From GCA-016700035 sp964454845 (GTDB taxonomy: Bacteria > Patescibacteriota > Saccharimonadia > CAILAD01 > GCA-016700035): a stretch of DNA of 58,748 nucleotides. Below the pieces are notes generated by a model. The model made no database searches. It saw nothing but the letters and a program-made list of their open reading frames with translations, and was not told the origin of the DNA. The first letter of the stretch is position 1; every line of letters begins with the position of its first letter. Location: assembly GCA_964454845.1 (NCBI GenBank), contig CAYVVS010000004.1, positions 1 to 58,748 on the forward strand, in the 5' to 3' direction. Shown in pieces: positions 1 to 7,386 of this stretch. A program made the position numbers and the translations under genes.

Positions 1-10
1 TCTTTCCTAA

Positions 11-37
11 ACCTCCGTCAACGCGCGGAGGTTTTTT
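11..37 (+). terminator. Intrinsic terminator of an upstream gene
   Basis: A 7-bp perfect stem (ACCTCCG with CGGAGGT) and an 8-base loop are followed by a run of Ts. It closes a gene lying before the window. Confidence 0.8.
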
Positions 38-74
38 AATTGAGCTTTGACGAATATACATAAAAAGATTTAAC

Positions 75-1838
75 ATGTTAACTATGACAAAAATTCCAGC
101 TCCCTCAAAAAAGCCACAGCAAAAAGAAGCCTTTTGGCATAAATGGGGAAAGTTGGTTGTACTCTCGCTGGCGCTGGCGATAATTGTAATCGACACCACG
201 CTCCTTAATGTGAGTTTGCGTGATATAGTTGCCGATCTAGATACGAACTTCACGCAAATTCAGTGGGTAATAACTATCTACACCCTGACTCTCGCGGCTT
301 TCACAATTACCGGTGGTCGATTGGGCGATCTATATGGTCGCAAACGAGTGTTTATGCTCGGCGCGATTTTATTTGGTGTCGGAAGTTTTATAGCTTCAAT
401 TTCCTTAAACATCACTCATATGCTGATTGGTGAATCGCTTATTGAGGGTTTGGGCGCTGCACTTATGATGCCTGCAACAGCCTCGCTCTTAGTTACAAAC
501 TACGAAGGTCGTGATCGCGCGATTGCATTTGCTTTCTTTGGCGCAGTTGCCGGGGGAGCCAGTGCATTGGGGCCAATTCTTGGCGGTTGGCTCACCACTA
601 ATTATTCGTGGCGCTGGGGCTTCCGAATTAACGTGTTTGTAGTGATTGTCTTGCTTGCTGGCTCGTTCCTTATCAAGGACGCTCGTGACAAGCTAGAGAA
701 GACCGAAATTGATTGGCTAGGCGTGGCACTTTCATCCCTTGGATTATTGGCGCTGGTATTCGGAATTATCCAAAGTTCAGACTATGGCTGGTGGCTTGCA
801 AAACAGAGTTTCGATATCTTTAAGACCGACGTTACTCCTTGGGGTCTGTCCATCACTCCGATCGCTATTGCGCTTGGCATTGCACTCCTAACGGCTTTCG
901 TTTTCTGGCAAAAGCGCCGCGAAGCACTGGGTCACACGCCACTGGTTAGTCTCAGCCTCTTTAAAAACCGTCAGTTTGTCAGTGGTATGTCGGTGACAGC
1001 CGCAAACTCACTCTCACTCACTGGACTAATATTTGTGCTTCCAATCTACTTTCAAGTAGTGCATGGCCTCGATGCCTTTCAAACCGGCATGGCGCTTTTC
1101 CCGCTTTCGCTGGCTGTGTTCATCTCATCTCCGGCCGCGCTTTTGCTTGCCAAAAAACTACGACCAAAAACCATTATTATGATTGGCTTAGTCGGTACGG
1201 CCGGTGCGGTTCTGATGATGATTCGCTCACTTACCGCCGGAGCAGATGTAAATTCTCTCATTCCTAGCTTGGTGTTCTTTGGGGCAAGCGTTGGTCTTAT
1301 CCAGAGTCAGGTCAACAACCTCACGCTCTCGGCGGTTGATGAAAACCTAGCTGGGGAGGCGAGCGGTGTGAACAATACTATGCGGCAGGTTGGCGCCAGC
1401 TTCGGAGCAGCGTTAATTGGTGCAGCTCTGTTTGCCAATATTGCCACTCAAATTGGCACAAAAATTCAAGCGGACAATATTATTCCAAACGCAGTCCGCG
1501 ACAAGATCGTTGCCCAGGCGCGTGAATCAGCCAAAAATGGCGGTATAGATAGTGCCGAACAAAACCAGCAGCCTGATCCGATATTCTTGCAGCAAATAGC
1601 CCAGCTTCCACCAGCTGCGCAATCGGCTGCCATCCAGAAATATCGCGAAGAACAGATTAGAATCGGCCAAGCTGTAAAAAATGATGTCGAAAACGCAATC
1701 GTCGTAGCTTCACAAGATACACTCTGGGTCGCGTTTGGATTTGCCGTGCTGGCTGTTCTGATAGGCTTCGGCCTCCCGAATGTTGGCTCATTTATGGGTG
1801 AGGGGCCAGGTGCTCGCAAACCCAACGTCGGTCATTAG
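75..1838 (+). CDS. MFS multidrug efflux transporter, DHA2 (EmrB/QacA) family
   Basis: This 587-residue protein is a 14-TM proton-coupled drug exporter. Seen: the first TM carries the DHA2 pattern (VIDTTLLNVSLRDI, near residue 40-55), followed by WVITIYTLTLAAF and the MFS loop motif GGRLGDLYGRKR. The antiporter motif-C region (FFGAVAGGASALGPILGGWL) lies near residue 153. Many hydrophobic helices follow, and a polar segment of about 80 residues precedes the last helix, as is common in this family. The start could be the ATG at 75 or at 84; neither has a clear Shine-Dalgarno site. The substrate cannot be told from sequence. It stands alone between a terminator and a promoter. Confidence 0.9.
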   Translation: MLTMTKIPAPSKKPQQKEAFWHKWGKLVVLSLALAIIVIDTTLLNVSLRDIVADLDTNFTQIQWVITIYTLTLAAFTITGGRLGDLYGRKRVFMLGAILFGVGSFIASISLNITHMLIGESLIEGLGAALMMPATASLLVTNYEGRDRAIAFAFFGAVAGGASALGPILGGWLTTNYSWRWGFRINVFVVIVLLAGSFLIKDARDKLEKTEIDWLGVALSSLGLLALVFGIIQSSDYGWWLAKQSFDIFKTDVTPWGLSITPIAIALGIALLTAFVFWQKRREALGHTPLVSLSLFKNRQFVSGMSVTAANSLSLTGLIFVLPIYFQVVHGLDAFQTGMALFPLSLAVFISSPAALLLAKKLRPKTIIMIGLVGTAGAVLMMIRSLTAGADVNSLIPSLVFFGASVGLIQSQVNNLTLSAVDENLAGEASGVNNTMRQVGASFGAALIGAALFANIATQIGTKIQADNIIPNAVRDKIVAQARESAKNGGIDSAEQNQQPDPIFLQQIAQLPPAAQSAAIQKYREEQIRIGQAVKNDVENAIVVASQDTLWVAFGFAVLAVLIGFGLPNVGSFMGEGPGARKPNVGH

Positions 1839-1841
1839 AAC

Positions 1842-1870
1842 TTGAATACTTGTTGAAAACATTATAAAAT
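1842..1870 (+). promoter_or_regulatory. Promoter of small wHTH gene
   Basis: TTGAAT (1842-1847), a 17-base spacer and TAAAAT (1865-1870). Transcription would begin near 1877, giving a leader of about 25 bases that includes an AAAGGTGA ribosome site. Confidence 0.6.
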
Positions 1871-1901
1871 ATCACGGTTCCCCTAGAGAAAGGTGAGTAC
1901 C

Positions 1902-2150
1902 GTGGCAGAAAAGATGTCGCGCAAGGAGTTCCGTACTGCTGTCATCGAGGTACTGCAAGATGGTGAGTGGCACAGTACCGAAGCCATCGCCGCCCAAGTG
2001 AAAATGATTCACGGCACAGTACCGAAGCGCTCTCGACGAGTACTCGAGTTCAACAGCATGGAGCTGGATGAGCTGGTGGAGAGCCGCATGGTGCATGGCG
2101 AAAGGCCTGCCAAGCTGTTCAGGCTCTATCTTGCCCCACAGTTCCCCTAA
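1902..2150 (+). CDS. Small winged-helix-like protein, GC-rich cassette gene
   Basis: An 82-residue basic/acidic protein of unknown function. The N-terminal half (RKEFRTAVIEVLQDGEWHS, then TEAIAAQV) has the helix pattern of a winged helix-turn-helix, and the end (AKLFRLYLA) would be the wing strand. I choose GTG at 1902 because AAAGGTGA ends five bases before it; a GTG at 1893 is also in frame but lacks a spaced site. Codons are richer in G/C at third positions (ctg, gag, gtg) than in flanking genes. The gene has its own promoter and terminator, so it is a single-gene unit. DNA binding is inferred from the fold pattern only. Confidence 0.65.
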   Translation: MAEKMSRKEFRTAVIEVLQDGEWHSTEAIAAQVKMIHGTVPKRSRRVLEFNSMELDELVESRMVHGERPAKLFRLYLAPQFP

Positions 2151-2170
2151 TAACCCCAATTTTTGCATAT

Positions 2171-2200
2171 CCCCCTCGTTCCGGCGAGGGGGATTCTATT
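2171..2200 (+). terminator. Intrinsic terminator after wHTH gene
   Basis: Stem CCCCCTCG/CGAGGGGG with loop TTCCGG is followed by a broken T tract (ATTCTATTT). The stem is strong and the tail modest. Confidence 0.7.
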
Positions 2201-2214
2201 TGAGCCATTAACCC

Positions 2215-2243
2215 TTGCATAAGTAGTATATTTCTAGTAAAAT
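2215..2243 (+). promoter_or_regulatory. Promoter of second small cassette gene
   Basis: TTGCAT (2215-2220), an exact 17-base spacer and TAAAAT (2238-2243). A GGAGG ribosome site at 2266-2270 precedes the TTG start. Confidence 0.75.
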
Positions 2244-2274
2244 ATTCCCCACGTCCACAACACATGGAGGAACA

Positions 2275-2514
2275 TTGTCATCCGAAAAGAAGAAGGGTCA
2301 GGCTCAGAAGAAGATCCTGGAGATCCTGGTGTCATACCGGGGCGAGAGCTGCCACAACCGCACCCTGACTGGCAGGCTGGAGAGCATGGGGTTCACCCGT
2401 CGGATCTACAAGCCCGCCCTCGATTCCCTCGTCGCATCTGGCAAGGTCATCAAGCTGCCGGACGGCGACACGCACTTCTGGCAGCTCGCCAGTCAGCCCG
2501 CCACCGTCTCCTGA
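2275..2514 (+). CDS. Small winged-helix-like protein, GC-rich cassette gene
   Basis: A 79-residue protein of unknown function with a lysine-rich N terminus. A helix-turn-helix-like core follows: KKILEILVSYRGESCHNRTL, then GRLESMGFTRRIYKPALDSL, then VASGKVIKLPDGDTHFWQL as the wing. It starts at TTG, chosen because GGAGG sits four bases upstream and no ATG is available. Third positions are strongly G/C (ctg, gtc, cgg, acc, ggc), unlike the neighbouring msrA or MFS genes, which suggests acquired DNA. Its own promoter and a very strong terminator make it monocistronic. It resembles the preceding small gene in fold pattern but not obviously in sequence. Confidence 0.7.
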   Translation: MSSEKKKGQAQKKILEILVSYRGESCHNRTLTGRLESMGFTRRIYKPALDSLVASGKVIKLPDGDTHFWQLASQPATVS

Positions 2515-2548
2515 CCTTGTCCGCGTGACATTCTCGCTCTTGTGAGAC

Positions 2549-2588
2549 AGCCGTCCTTACGCATCATGCGTAGGGACGGCTATTTTTT
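2549..2588 (+). terminator. Strong intrinsic terminator
   Basis: A 15-bp arm pair (2549-2563 with 2567-2581, one mismatch) and a three-base loop are followed by seven Ts. Its 3' side overlaps the stop codon of the convergent PH-domain gene. Confidence 0.9.
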
Positions 2589-3308
2589 TGTATTTTTCTT
2601 GGTGAGAGCCTTCGCTGGAGTGGTTTTTTTGGTGGGCTTTCTTGAAGTTACTTTTGCCGCTGCTGTCGATTTTTTTACTGTTCTCTTTTTTTTGGGCTTC
2701 CGCGCTACTTTCTTAGGTTCGGTAGGTTTTTCTAGCGCTGGAGTAACAGCAGCCAGGAGGGCATTATTTGGAATGGAGAGCTTTGCTTGAATGTCTTTCA
2801 CTGCCTGGGCATCAACGGCTTCTAAAAGAACGCCAGGCGCACCACCGATGAGGTCTAGCTGCACATATGCCGCTCGCAGCATGCGGTCAAACGGGTTCGA
2901 TACAATCGTCATTTTCTGTATATGGTTGTAATCAACTATTGTGGTACGGCGAGTTGGCCAGCCAGACTGAATCACCACTCCTTTTGGCGTAAATGCGTAC
3001 TTGGTAGATTTTGCTGACACAAGCGCTCGAATTAGTGCGTACATGGTGATGAGCGCCAAAAATGCAGCCAGTGCTCGGGGCAGTGGCGACAGGAATGCTT
3101 TTGCGATATCGCCATCGGCCATACCAAAGATCTGCGCGGAGCGAATGAGACTCAGGGCTGTAGCTGCGACAATGAGAATGAGCACCCACAAAATGAGCTT
3201 TTTAAACGCAGCCCACCAGTGATAGCCGAAGAAATATAATAGCGCCCGTCTAGAAAGCTTGATGGAAGTATCTTTTGTTGAACCTGGGGATTTAGCCTGT
3301 CGCGCCAT
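2580..3308 (-). CDS. Membrane protein with bacterial PH domain and lysine-rich histone-like tail
   Basis: A 242-residue protein. Two TM helices lie at about residues 34-57 and 75-95. A DUF304/bPH2-type pleckstrin-like domain follows (KYAFTPKGVVIQSGWPTRRT, then NHIQKMTIVSNPFDRMLRAA), as in YdbS/YdbT proteins. The last ~55 residues are almost all K, A, T, P, S and R with KKP/KKT repeats, resembling histone-H1/HU tails; such a tail could bind nucleic acid or acidic polymers (inference). I start at MARQ (3308), not 14 codons earlier, because homologous sequence begins near the first TM. The function of the PH domain in bacteria is unclear. Confidence 0.75.
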   Translation of the reverse strand: MARQAKSPGSTKDTSIKLSRRALLYFFGYHWWAAFKKLILWVLILIVAATALSLIRSAQIFGMADGDIAKAFLSPLPRALAAFLALITMYALIRALVSAKSTKYAFTPKGVVIQSGWPTRRTTIVDYNHIQKMTIVSNPFDRMLRAAYVQLDLIGGAPGVLLEAVDAQAVKDIQAKLSIPNNALLAAVTPALEKPTEPKKVARKPKKKRTVKKSTAAAKVTSRKPTKKTTPAKALTKKNTKK

Positions 3309-3374
3309 ATTCTTATTACAGTACAACTTTTGACTCAAAACTCCAAGCATGAGGCGGAATGGTATACTCTAAGC

Positions 3375-3899
3375 ATGAAAATAGTTCTTGCTGGAGGATG
3401 CTTTTGGTGCACCGAAGCTGCGTACCAGATGGTGCGCGGAGTAAGCAGCGTAAAGCCTGGATACGCGGGCGGGCACACAAAAAACCCAACGTATGAAGAG
3501 GTAGTGCAAGGCAATACTGGGCACGCCGAAGCAATAGAGGTGGATTTTGATGAGTCTATCATTTCTCTTGAGAATATATTGCGTATCTTTTGGACTATTC
3601 ATGATCCGACTTCACTCAACCGGCAGAGTGCAGATGTGGGAACACAGTATAGGTCGTCCATTTTTTATGCAGATGACAAGCAAAAGCGAGTCGCCGTCAA
3701 ATCGGCCCAAGAAGCCCAACGACTATGGAATAAGCCAATCGTCACTACTCTGGAGCCGCTTTCAGATTTCTTCGAAGCAGAGCCGTATCACAAAGACTAT
3801 TTTACGAATCACCCCGAACAGGCCTACTGCCAAATTGTGATTAACCCTAAGCTGGCTCAGCTAAGAAAACTACATCAAAAACTCTTAAGGGATGTGTGA
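3375..3899 (+). CDS. msrA: Peptide methionine sulfoxide reductase MsrA
   Basis: This 174-residue enzyme reduces methionine-S-sulfoxide in proteins. Seen: the catalytic motif GGCFWCTE at residues 7-14 (Cys9 nucleophile), GYAGGHTKNPTYEEVVQGNTGHAE and the DVGTQYRSSIFY block are all canonical. The length is normal for the family. The ATG at 3375 follows TATACT (3363-3368) by six bases and has no ribosome site, so the mRNA is probably leaderless. It is transcribed divergently from the PH-domain gene and fits with the redox genes at 5.4-6.8 kb and the peroxiredoxin at 15.1 kb. Confidence 0.95.
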   Translation: MKIVLAGGCFWCTEAAYQMVRGVSSVKPGYAGGHTKNPTYEEVVQGNTGHAEAIEVDFDESIISLENILRIFWTIHDPTSLNRQSADVGTQYRSSIFYADDKQKRVAVKSAQEAQRLWNKPIVTTLEPLSDFFEAEPYHKDYFTNHPEQAYCQIVINPKLAQLRKLHQKLLRDV

Positions 3900-3963
3900 A
3901 AAAATTCACAGCGCTGCTTCTTGTGTTTGTTAGGATAAAGCCACAGATAACGAAAGGGAGCAC

Positions 3964-4029
3964 TTGAAAAAGATTCTGTATTTTTCGCAATTCATGAAGT
4001 ATTTTGGCAAGAATAGTCCGCAACTTTAA
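3964..4029 (+). CDS. Possible 21-codon leader ORF overlapping the next gene
   Basis: A TTG at 3964 has a good ribosome site (AAGGGAG, five bases upstream) and reads MKKILYFSQF... for 21 codons to a TAA at 4027-4029, inside the next ORF in another frame. It may be a leader peptide that couples translation, or the true N terminus of the next gene separated by a frameshift. Confidence 0.3.
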   Translation: MKKILYFSQFMKYFGKNSPQL

Positions 4030-4261
4030 GAAGGCGGGCATTGTTGTGGTTATTATCGCTACGATTACATTTGGTCTAGCGATTATCGCTGGAATTGCAC
4101 TTTTAGTGCTATTCTTTCAGGTATTCTCAAATACTAATACCTCGCTTGATGTAAATCAGCTCGTCAGTCAGCTCAATGCGTGGGTGAGCGGATTATTTGG
4201 GGCTGGCCAAGAAGCTCTGGAAAAAGCGCCTGTACAGATAGAGCTGTCACCCTCGCAATAA
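4004..4261 (+). CDS. Small single-pass membrane protein, unknown
   Basis: An 85-residue protein with one long hydrophobic helix (about residues 12-40) and a short acidic/amphipathic C-terminal part (VNQLVSQLNAWVSGLFGAGQ). It begins at TTG 4004 with no convincing ribosome site; a stop lies three codons upstream in frame. A well-placed site precedes a different-frame TTG at 3964, so the start may be coupled or the N terminus may be frameshifted. I do not recognise a family. Confidence 0.5.
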   Translation: MARIVRNFKKAGIVVVIIATITFGLAIIAGIALLVLFFQVFSNTNTSLDVNQLVSQLNAWVSGLFGAGQEALEKAPVQIELSPSQ

Positions 4262-4327
4262 CTACCAAGTTTGATTTAGGGTCGCCGCTCAGTGTATTCT
4301 AAGCATAAGCATTTAGTAAGGTGATAC

Positions 4328-5170
4328 ATGCAGTTTCTACGCAAACAGCGTTTGGGCATCGGGGCGATCGAAATTATTGTCGTTTTAGCGATATTGGCCG
4401 CTATTGGCGGTGGTATTTGGTATGCGCTAGCTGGCAGTAAGAAGCAAACAGAGACGTCAGTACCTGTTAACTCTGAAGGAAAGAAAGTAGGTAAGCTTAT
4501 TTGGCAGCAGTCTGCCAGTGGTTGGCAACCTTCGGAGGCACCGCCAGAATGTCCGGCTCAACCTATGCTAAAAGTACCAACCGATTTAAATAAAGTAACA
4601 AGCATTCTCTACCCCGGACAAAAGCGAGGGGGAAACTATAAGCCCCATGGCGGTTTCCGTTTGGACGGCACCGCCAATAGTTCAGTTACCGTGACAGCTC
4701 CAATGGATGGCTATGTTGTGCGTGGCGCTCATTATATTGAGCAAGGTGAAGTCCAGTATATGTTCGATATTATGAACAACTGTGGCGTGATGTATCGTAT
4801 TGATCATATGGCCGAGTTATCAACTAAGCTCAGGAAAGTTACCGAGGGTTGGCCGGCACCCCAAGTTGACGACACACGTACTCAGCTCGTAGCGTCAGCG
4901 CAGTATATCGAAGCCGGCGAAACCCTCGCAACTGCGGTTGGTATTAAGAAAACAAAAAATACAGGCTTTGACTTTGGCGTTTACGACTACCGCGCGCAAA
5001 ATGATGCAAGCAAATCAGCATCGTATCAGGCAGCCCATCAGCAAGACAAAGAACTCTCATGGCAAGCCGTATGCTGGTTTGATTGGGTTCCAGATGCCGA
5101 TGAAAAACGCATACGAGCGCTGCCTTCAGGAGACCCGGCAAGTGGCAAAACCAGCGACTACTGCCGCTAA
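4328..5170 (+). CDS. Prepilin-signal protein with degenerate M23 (LytM)-like domain
   Basis: A 280-residue exported protein. Residues 1-35 look like a type IV prepilin leader: basic start, cleavage-type Gly10, Glu at mature position 5 (RLG/IGAIE) and a hydrophobic helix. The rest resembles an M23 metallopeptidase fold (PHGGFRLDGTANSSVTVTAP, then MDGYVVRGAHY and MYRIDHMAEL). The spacing of the first His and Asp is HxxxxxD rather than HxxxD, so catalysis is doubtful and a structural or binding role is likely. AAGGTGAT precedes the ATG. Pilin processing plus a peptidoglycan-binding-like fold suggests a pilus-anchoring or wall-passage factor (inference). Confidence 0.65.
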   Translation: MQFLRKQRLGIGAIEIIVVLAILAAIGGGIWYALAGSKKQTETSVPVNSEGKKVGKLIWQQSASGWQPSEAPPECPAQPMLKVPTDLNKVTSILYPGQKRGGNYKPHGGFRLDGTANSSVTVTAPMDGYVVRGAHYIEQGEVQYMFDIMNNCGVMYRIDHMAELSTKLRKVTEGWPAPQVDDTRTQLVASAQYIEAGETLATAVGIKKTKNTGFDFGVYDYRAQNDASKSASYQAAHQQDKELSWQAVCWFDWVPDADEKRIRALPSGDPASGKTSDYCR

Positions 5171-5411
5171 GCCTTACTTTGTATATATCGTCCGCTGTGC
5201 TGATAATACGCTGTACACCGGCATTACTGTAGATGTCCAAGCTCGTATAAGGGAGCATAACTCATCCCCAAACGGTGCAAAATATACTCGTGCTCGAAGG
5301 CCGGTGGAGTTATTGGGTGCAAAGCAAGTAGTAAATCGATCACAAGCCCTCAAGCTTGAGGCATATATAAAAAAGCAACCTAGGCTTAAAAAAATAGAGT
5401 TATTGGCTTGA
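5142..5411 (+). CDS. GIY-YIG domain protein (YhbQ/UPF0213-type)
   Basis: An 89-residue single-domain GIY-YIG nuclease-like protein. Seen: YFVYIVRCADNTLYTGITVD (the GIY-YIG strands are VYIVRC and LYTGIT), Arg in ARIREHN, KYTRARRPVEL and a terminal conserved Lys/Glu helix (ALKLEAYIKK). Proteins of this kind are small nucleases or DNA/RNA-binding proteins of uncertain role. I choose GTG 5142 because AGGAG sits nine bases before it; the gene then overlaps the previous one by 29 bases, so they are coupled. Confidence 0.85.
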   Translation: MAKPATTAAKPYFVYIVRCADNTLYTGITVDVQARIREHNSSPNGAKYTRARRPVELLGAKQVVNRSQALKLEAYIKKQPRLKKIELLA

Positions 5412-5443
5412 CGTCCTTATTGTAAATTATTTACAATAAGGAC
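5408..5443 (+). promoter_or_regulatory. Palindromic operator-promoter of the Fur-family operon
   Basis: TTGACG (5408-5413), an 18-base spacer and TACAAT (5432-5437) place the start of transcription at the ATG (5444). A perfect 14-bp inverted repeat with a 3-base centre (5413-5426, TTA, 5430-5443) covers the promoter and ends at the start codon. Its core TTGTAAATTATTTACAA resembles Fur/PerR-type boxes, so autorepression is likely. Confidence 0.85.
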
Positions 5444-5836
5444 ATGATTACTGCCTCCCGTACAACAAAATATTCATTGGCGGTGCAAGAAACCATACGC
5501 GTAAAAGGGCACGCTACCAATGCCGAAATCCTCGAGCAGCTAAGGGAGGTTTATCCGGAACTGAGTGCCACCACTGTACATAGAGTTACGTCACGACTTC
5601 TAGAGCGTGGGCTTATCGGCATAGCTCCTCAGGCACGTGATGGAGCTGCACGTTATGATGCCAATATTACGCCACACGATCATTTTTCGTGTTCGCATTG
5701 CTTCGGCTTACGTGATGTAGATCTGGACAGAAGTATATTTCAGTCATTAGAAAAAGAATTGGGGGGCTGCAGGATTACGGGGCAGCTTTTGGTCCAGGGA
5801 ACTTGTTCTCGGTGTAATGGAGGAGACGACCGATGA
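5444..5836 (+). CDS. Fur/PerR-family metalloregulator
   Basis: This 130-residue repressor has an N-terminal winged helix (SLAVQETIRVKGHATNAEI, then ELSATTVHRVTSRLLERGLI) and a C-terminal dimer/metal domain starting DHFSCSHC and ending CSRC, the two CxxC pairs that bind structural zinc. A His-rich sensory site (TPHDHF) is present, but the C-terminal domain is short. Which metal or oxidant it senses cannot be decided. It is the first gene of an operon with rhodanese, glutaredoxin and rhodanese; the next gene overlaps it by four bases. The operator over its own promoter implies autoregulation; control of thiol/sulfur stress genes is inferred from the operon. Confidence 0.9.
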   Translation: MITASRTTKYSLAVQETIRVKGHATNAEILEQLREVYPELSATTVHRVTSRLLERGLIGIAPQARDGAARYDANITPHDHFSCSHCFGLRDVDLDRSIFQSLEKELGGCRITGQLLVQGTCSRCNGGDDR

Positions 5837-6243
5837 AAAAAGTAGCAAGCATTGTTGGTACCGGAATAGCAATTGTTGGTGTGCTCATGCTGGGCCTATT
5901 CCTTGCAAAAGAGCCTCGATCGCAAAATATAGGCGCCGATTCAACTGTTAGCTCGCAGCAGCAAACTAACTTAATACCTAGTGATGCGTATGTGCTTGAT
6001 GTAAGGACACCAGAGGAATATGCCGGTAGTCACGCCACTATCGCACAGAATCTACCATTACAGACCCTAGAAGCTGGCACATTGCCACCCGTCAGCAAAA
6101 ACCAAAAGATCTACGTGTATTGTCGGAGTGGTAATCGGTCCGCTCAAGCAGTTACTGTATTGCGAGAAGCTGGATTCACTAATCTTGAAGATCTCGGCGG
6201 TGAAGATGATGCCCGAGCAGCAGGACTTGAATTTACAAATTAA
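5833..6243 (+). CDS. Membrane-anchored rhodanese-domain sulfurtransferase
   Basis: A 136-residue protein with an N-terminal TM or signal anchor (residues 7-25), a short linker and one rhodanese domain. The active loop is YCRSGNRS, with the catalytic Cys in CRSGNR, and the domain starts with YVLDVRTPEEYAGSH. The domain would face outside the membrane. It starts in the ATGA overlap with the Fur-family gene, so the two are translationally coupled. Sulfane-sulfur transfer or detoxification is the family role; the substrate is unknown. Confidence 0.88.
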   Translation: MKKVASIVGTGIAIVGVLMLGLFLAKEPRSQNIGADSTVSSQQQTNLIPSDAYVLDVRTPEEYAGSHATIAQNLPLQTLEAGTLPPVSKNQKIYVYCRSGNRSAQAVTVLREAGFTNLEDLGGEDDARAAGLEFTN

Positions 6244-6255
6244 AGGAGTACCCAT

Positions 6256-6507
6256 ATGAAAATTACCGTATATAGCACACAAACTTGTCCCTTTTGTACA
6301 ATGCTGACGCACTGGATGGATGACCAACGCATTGAATACAAAGAATATAAAATAGATCAGAATCCGGATAAGGCGCGTGAAATGATAGAGCGCTCCGGAC
6401 AAATGGGGGTGCCATTTACATATATTGAGAACGAGCACTATCGAAATGGGGTATTAGGTTTTGACCCCACGTCAATCGAACAATCTCTAGCTGCAGCAGG
6501 CAAATAA
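6256..6507 (+). CDS. Glutaredoxin-like protein
   Basis: An 83-residue thioredoxin-fold oxidoreductase. Seen: dithiol motif CPFC at residues 11-14, cis-Pro segment MGVPFTY, and GVLGFDP in place of the usual GxDxxxL helix start. AAAGGAG precedes the ATG. It would reduce disulfides or glutathione/bacillithiol-type mixed disulfides, or resolve persulfides formed by the two flanking rhodaneses (inference from the operon). Confidence 0.93.
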   Translation: MKITVYSTQTCPFCTMLTHWMDDQRIEYKEYKIDQNPDKAREMIERSGQMGVPFTYIENEHYRNGVLGFDPTSIEQSLAAAGK

Positions 6508-6508
6508 C

Positions 6509-6775
6509 ATGTCGGCAAATATATACGTGATTGACGTTCGAGAGCCACACGAATTTTCAGCGGGACATATTCAAGGAGCGAGAAATATGCCGCTAGCCAA
6601 GATGAGTCAATTTTCTCAAGAACACGCCGATATTAGAAGGGATGACAGGGTCATTATCTACTGTCGATCAGGTGGACGCGCAGGCATTGCCTGTCAAATA
6701 CTCAGCTCTCTCGGATATACACAGGTAGTAAATGGCATTAACCAGACTACCGTTGAGGCGGAGCATATTTCGTAG
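6509..6775 (+). CDS. Cytoplasmic single-domain rhodanese
   Basis: An 88-residue rhodanese, GlpE/PspE-like in size, without a signal. The active loop is YCRSGGRAG, and the N terminus VIDVREPHEFSAGHI is the rhodanese CH2A block. It begins one base after the glutaredoxin stop, so it is last in the Fur-rhodanese-glutaredoxin-rhodanese operon. The operon therefore has one membrane-anchored and one soluble rhodanese around one disulfide reductase. Confidence 0.92.
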   Translation: MSANIYVIDVREPHEFSAGHIQGARNMPLAKMSQFSQEHADIRRDDRVIIYCRSGGRAGIACQILSSLGYTQVVNGINQTTVEAEHIS

Positions 6776-6800
6776 CCAGAAAAACCAGTATACTAGACAT

Positions 6801-7229
6801 ATGAAAAAAGGTGGATTATACGTTTTTGGGCAGTTTAGTTTGCTTGGCATATTGGTCCTGACGGCTAGTCAGCAACCCGGGGTGTTAAGTTTTATTATCG
6901 CGGCACTTGCTATACTTTTGGGACTAGCGGCAATGCTCGCCATGACAAAGCCCACACTGACGATTATGCCAGAGGTAGCTCGCGGCGCAGAGTTAAGTAC
7001 ACATGGTCCCTACAAGTATATTCGGCACCCCATGTACTCAGCTTTGATCCTCTTGGGGCTAGCAATGCTCGTGCAAGATTTTACGTATTTCCGTCTCGGT
7101 GTCTATTTAGCACTCATAATTTTGCTTATCTTCAAATCACGTTATGAAGAACGGTTACTTCTAGGGCACTACCGTACGTACTCTGCCTACCAAAAGAAAA
7201 CACACCGGTTTATACCCAAAATATACTGA
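6801..7229 (+). CDS. Isoprenylcysteine carboxyl methyltransferase-like membrane protein
   Basis: A 142-residue integral membrane protein with about four TM helices. The ICMT/PEMT signature is clear: GPYKYIRHPMYSALILL, then SRYEERLLLGHYRTYSAYQK, the SAM-binding RHPxY and EE parts. Bacterial members methylate unknown substrates. The ATG at 6801 follows TATACT (6789-6794) by six bases, which favours this start over a longer reading and implies a leaderless mRNA separate from the operon before it. Confidence 0.85.
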   Translation: MKKGGLYVFGQFSLLGILVLTASQQPGVLSFIIAALAILLGLAAMLAMTKPTLTIMPEVARGAELSTHGPYKYIRHPMYSALILLGLAMLVQDFTYFRLGVYLALIILLIFKSRYEERLLLGHYRTYSAYQKKTHRFIPKIY

Positions 7230-7386
7230 GCATCCATATTTTCATACCCAGTAAAAGCACTGCATCGTTAATCCAACAAAAGCTTCTTACGCGCAGTATC
7301 CTTCCGTTCAGTATCACCCCAAATATTTGGGCGTAACGCGTTGCAGTTCTCAGAAAAATTTCAGCAAAACAGCCCAGTATATAAGA

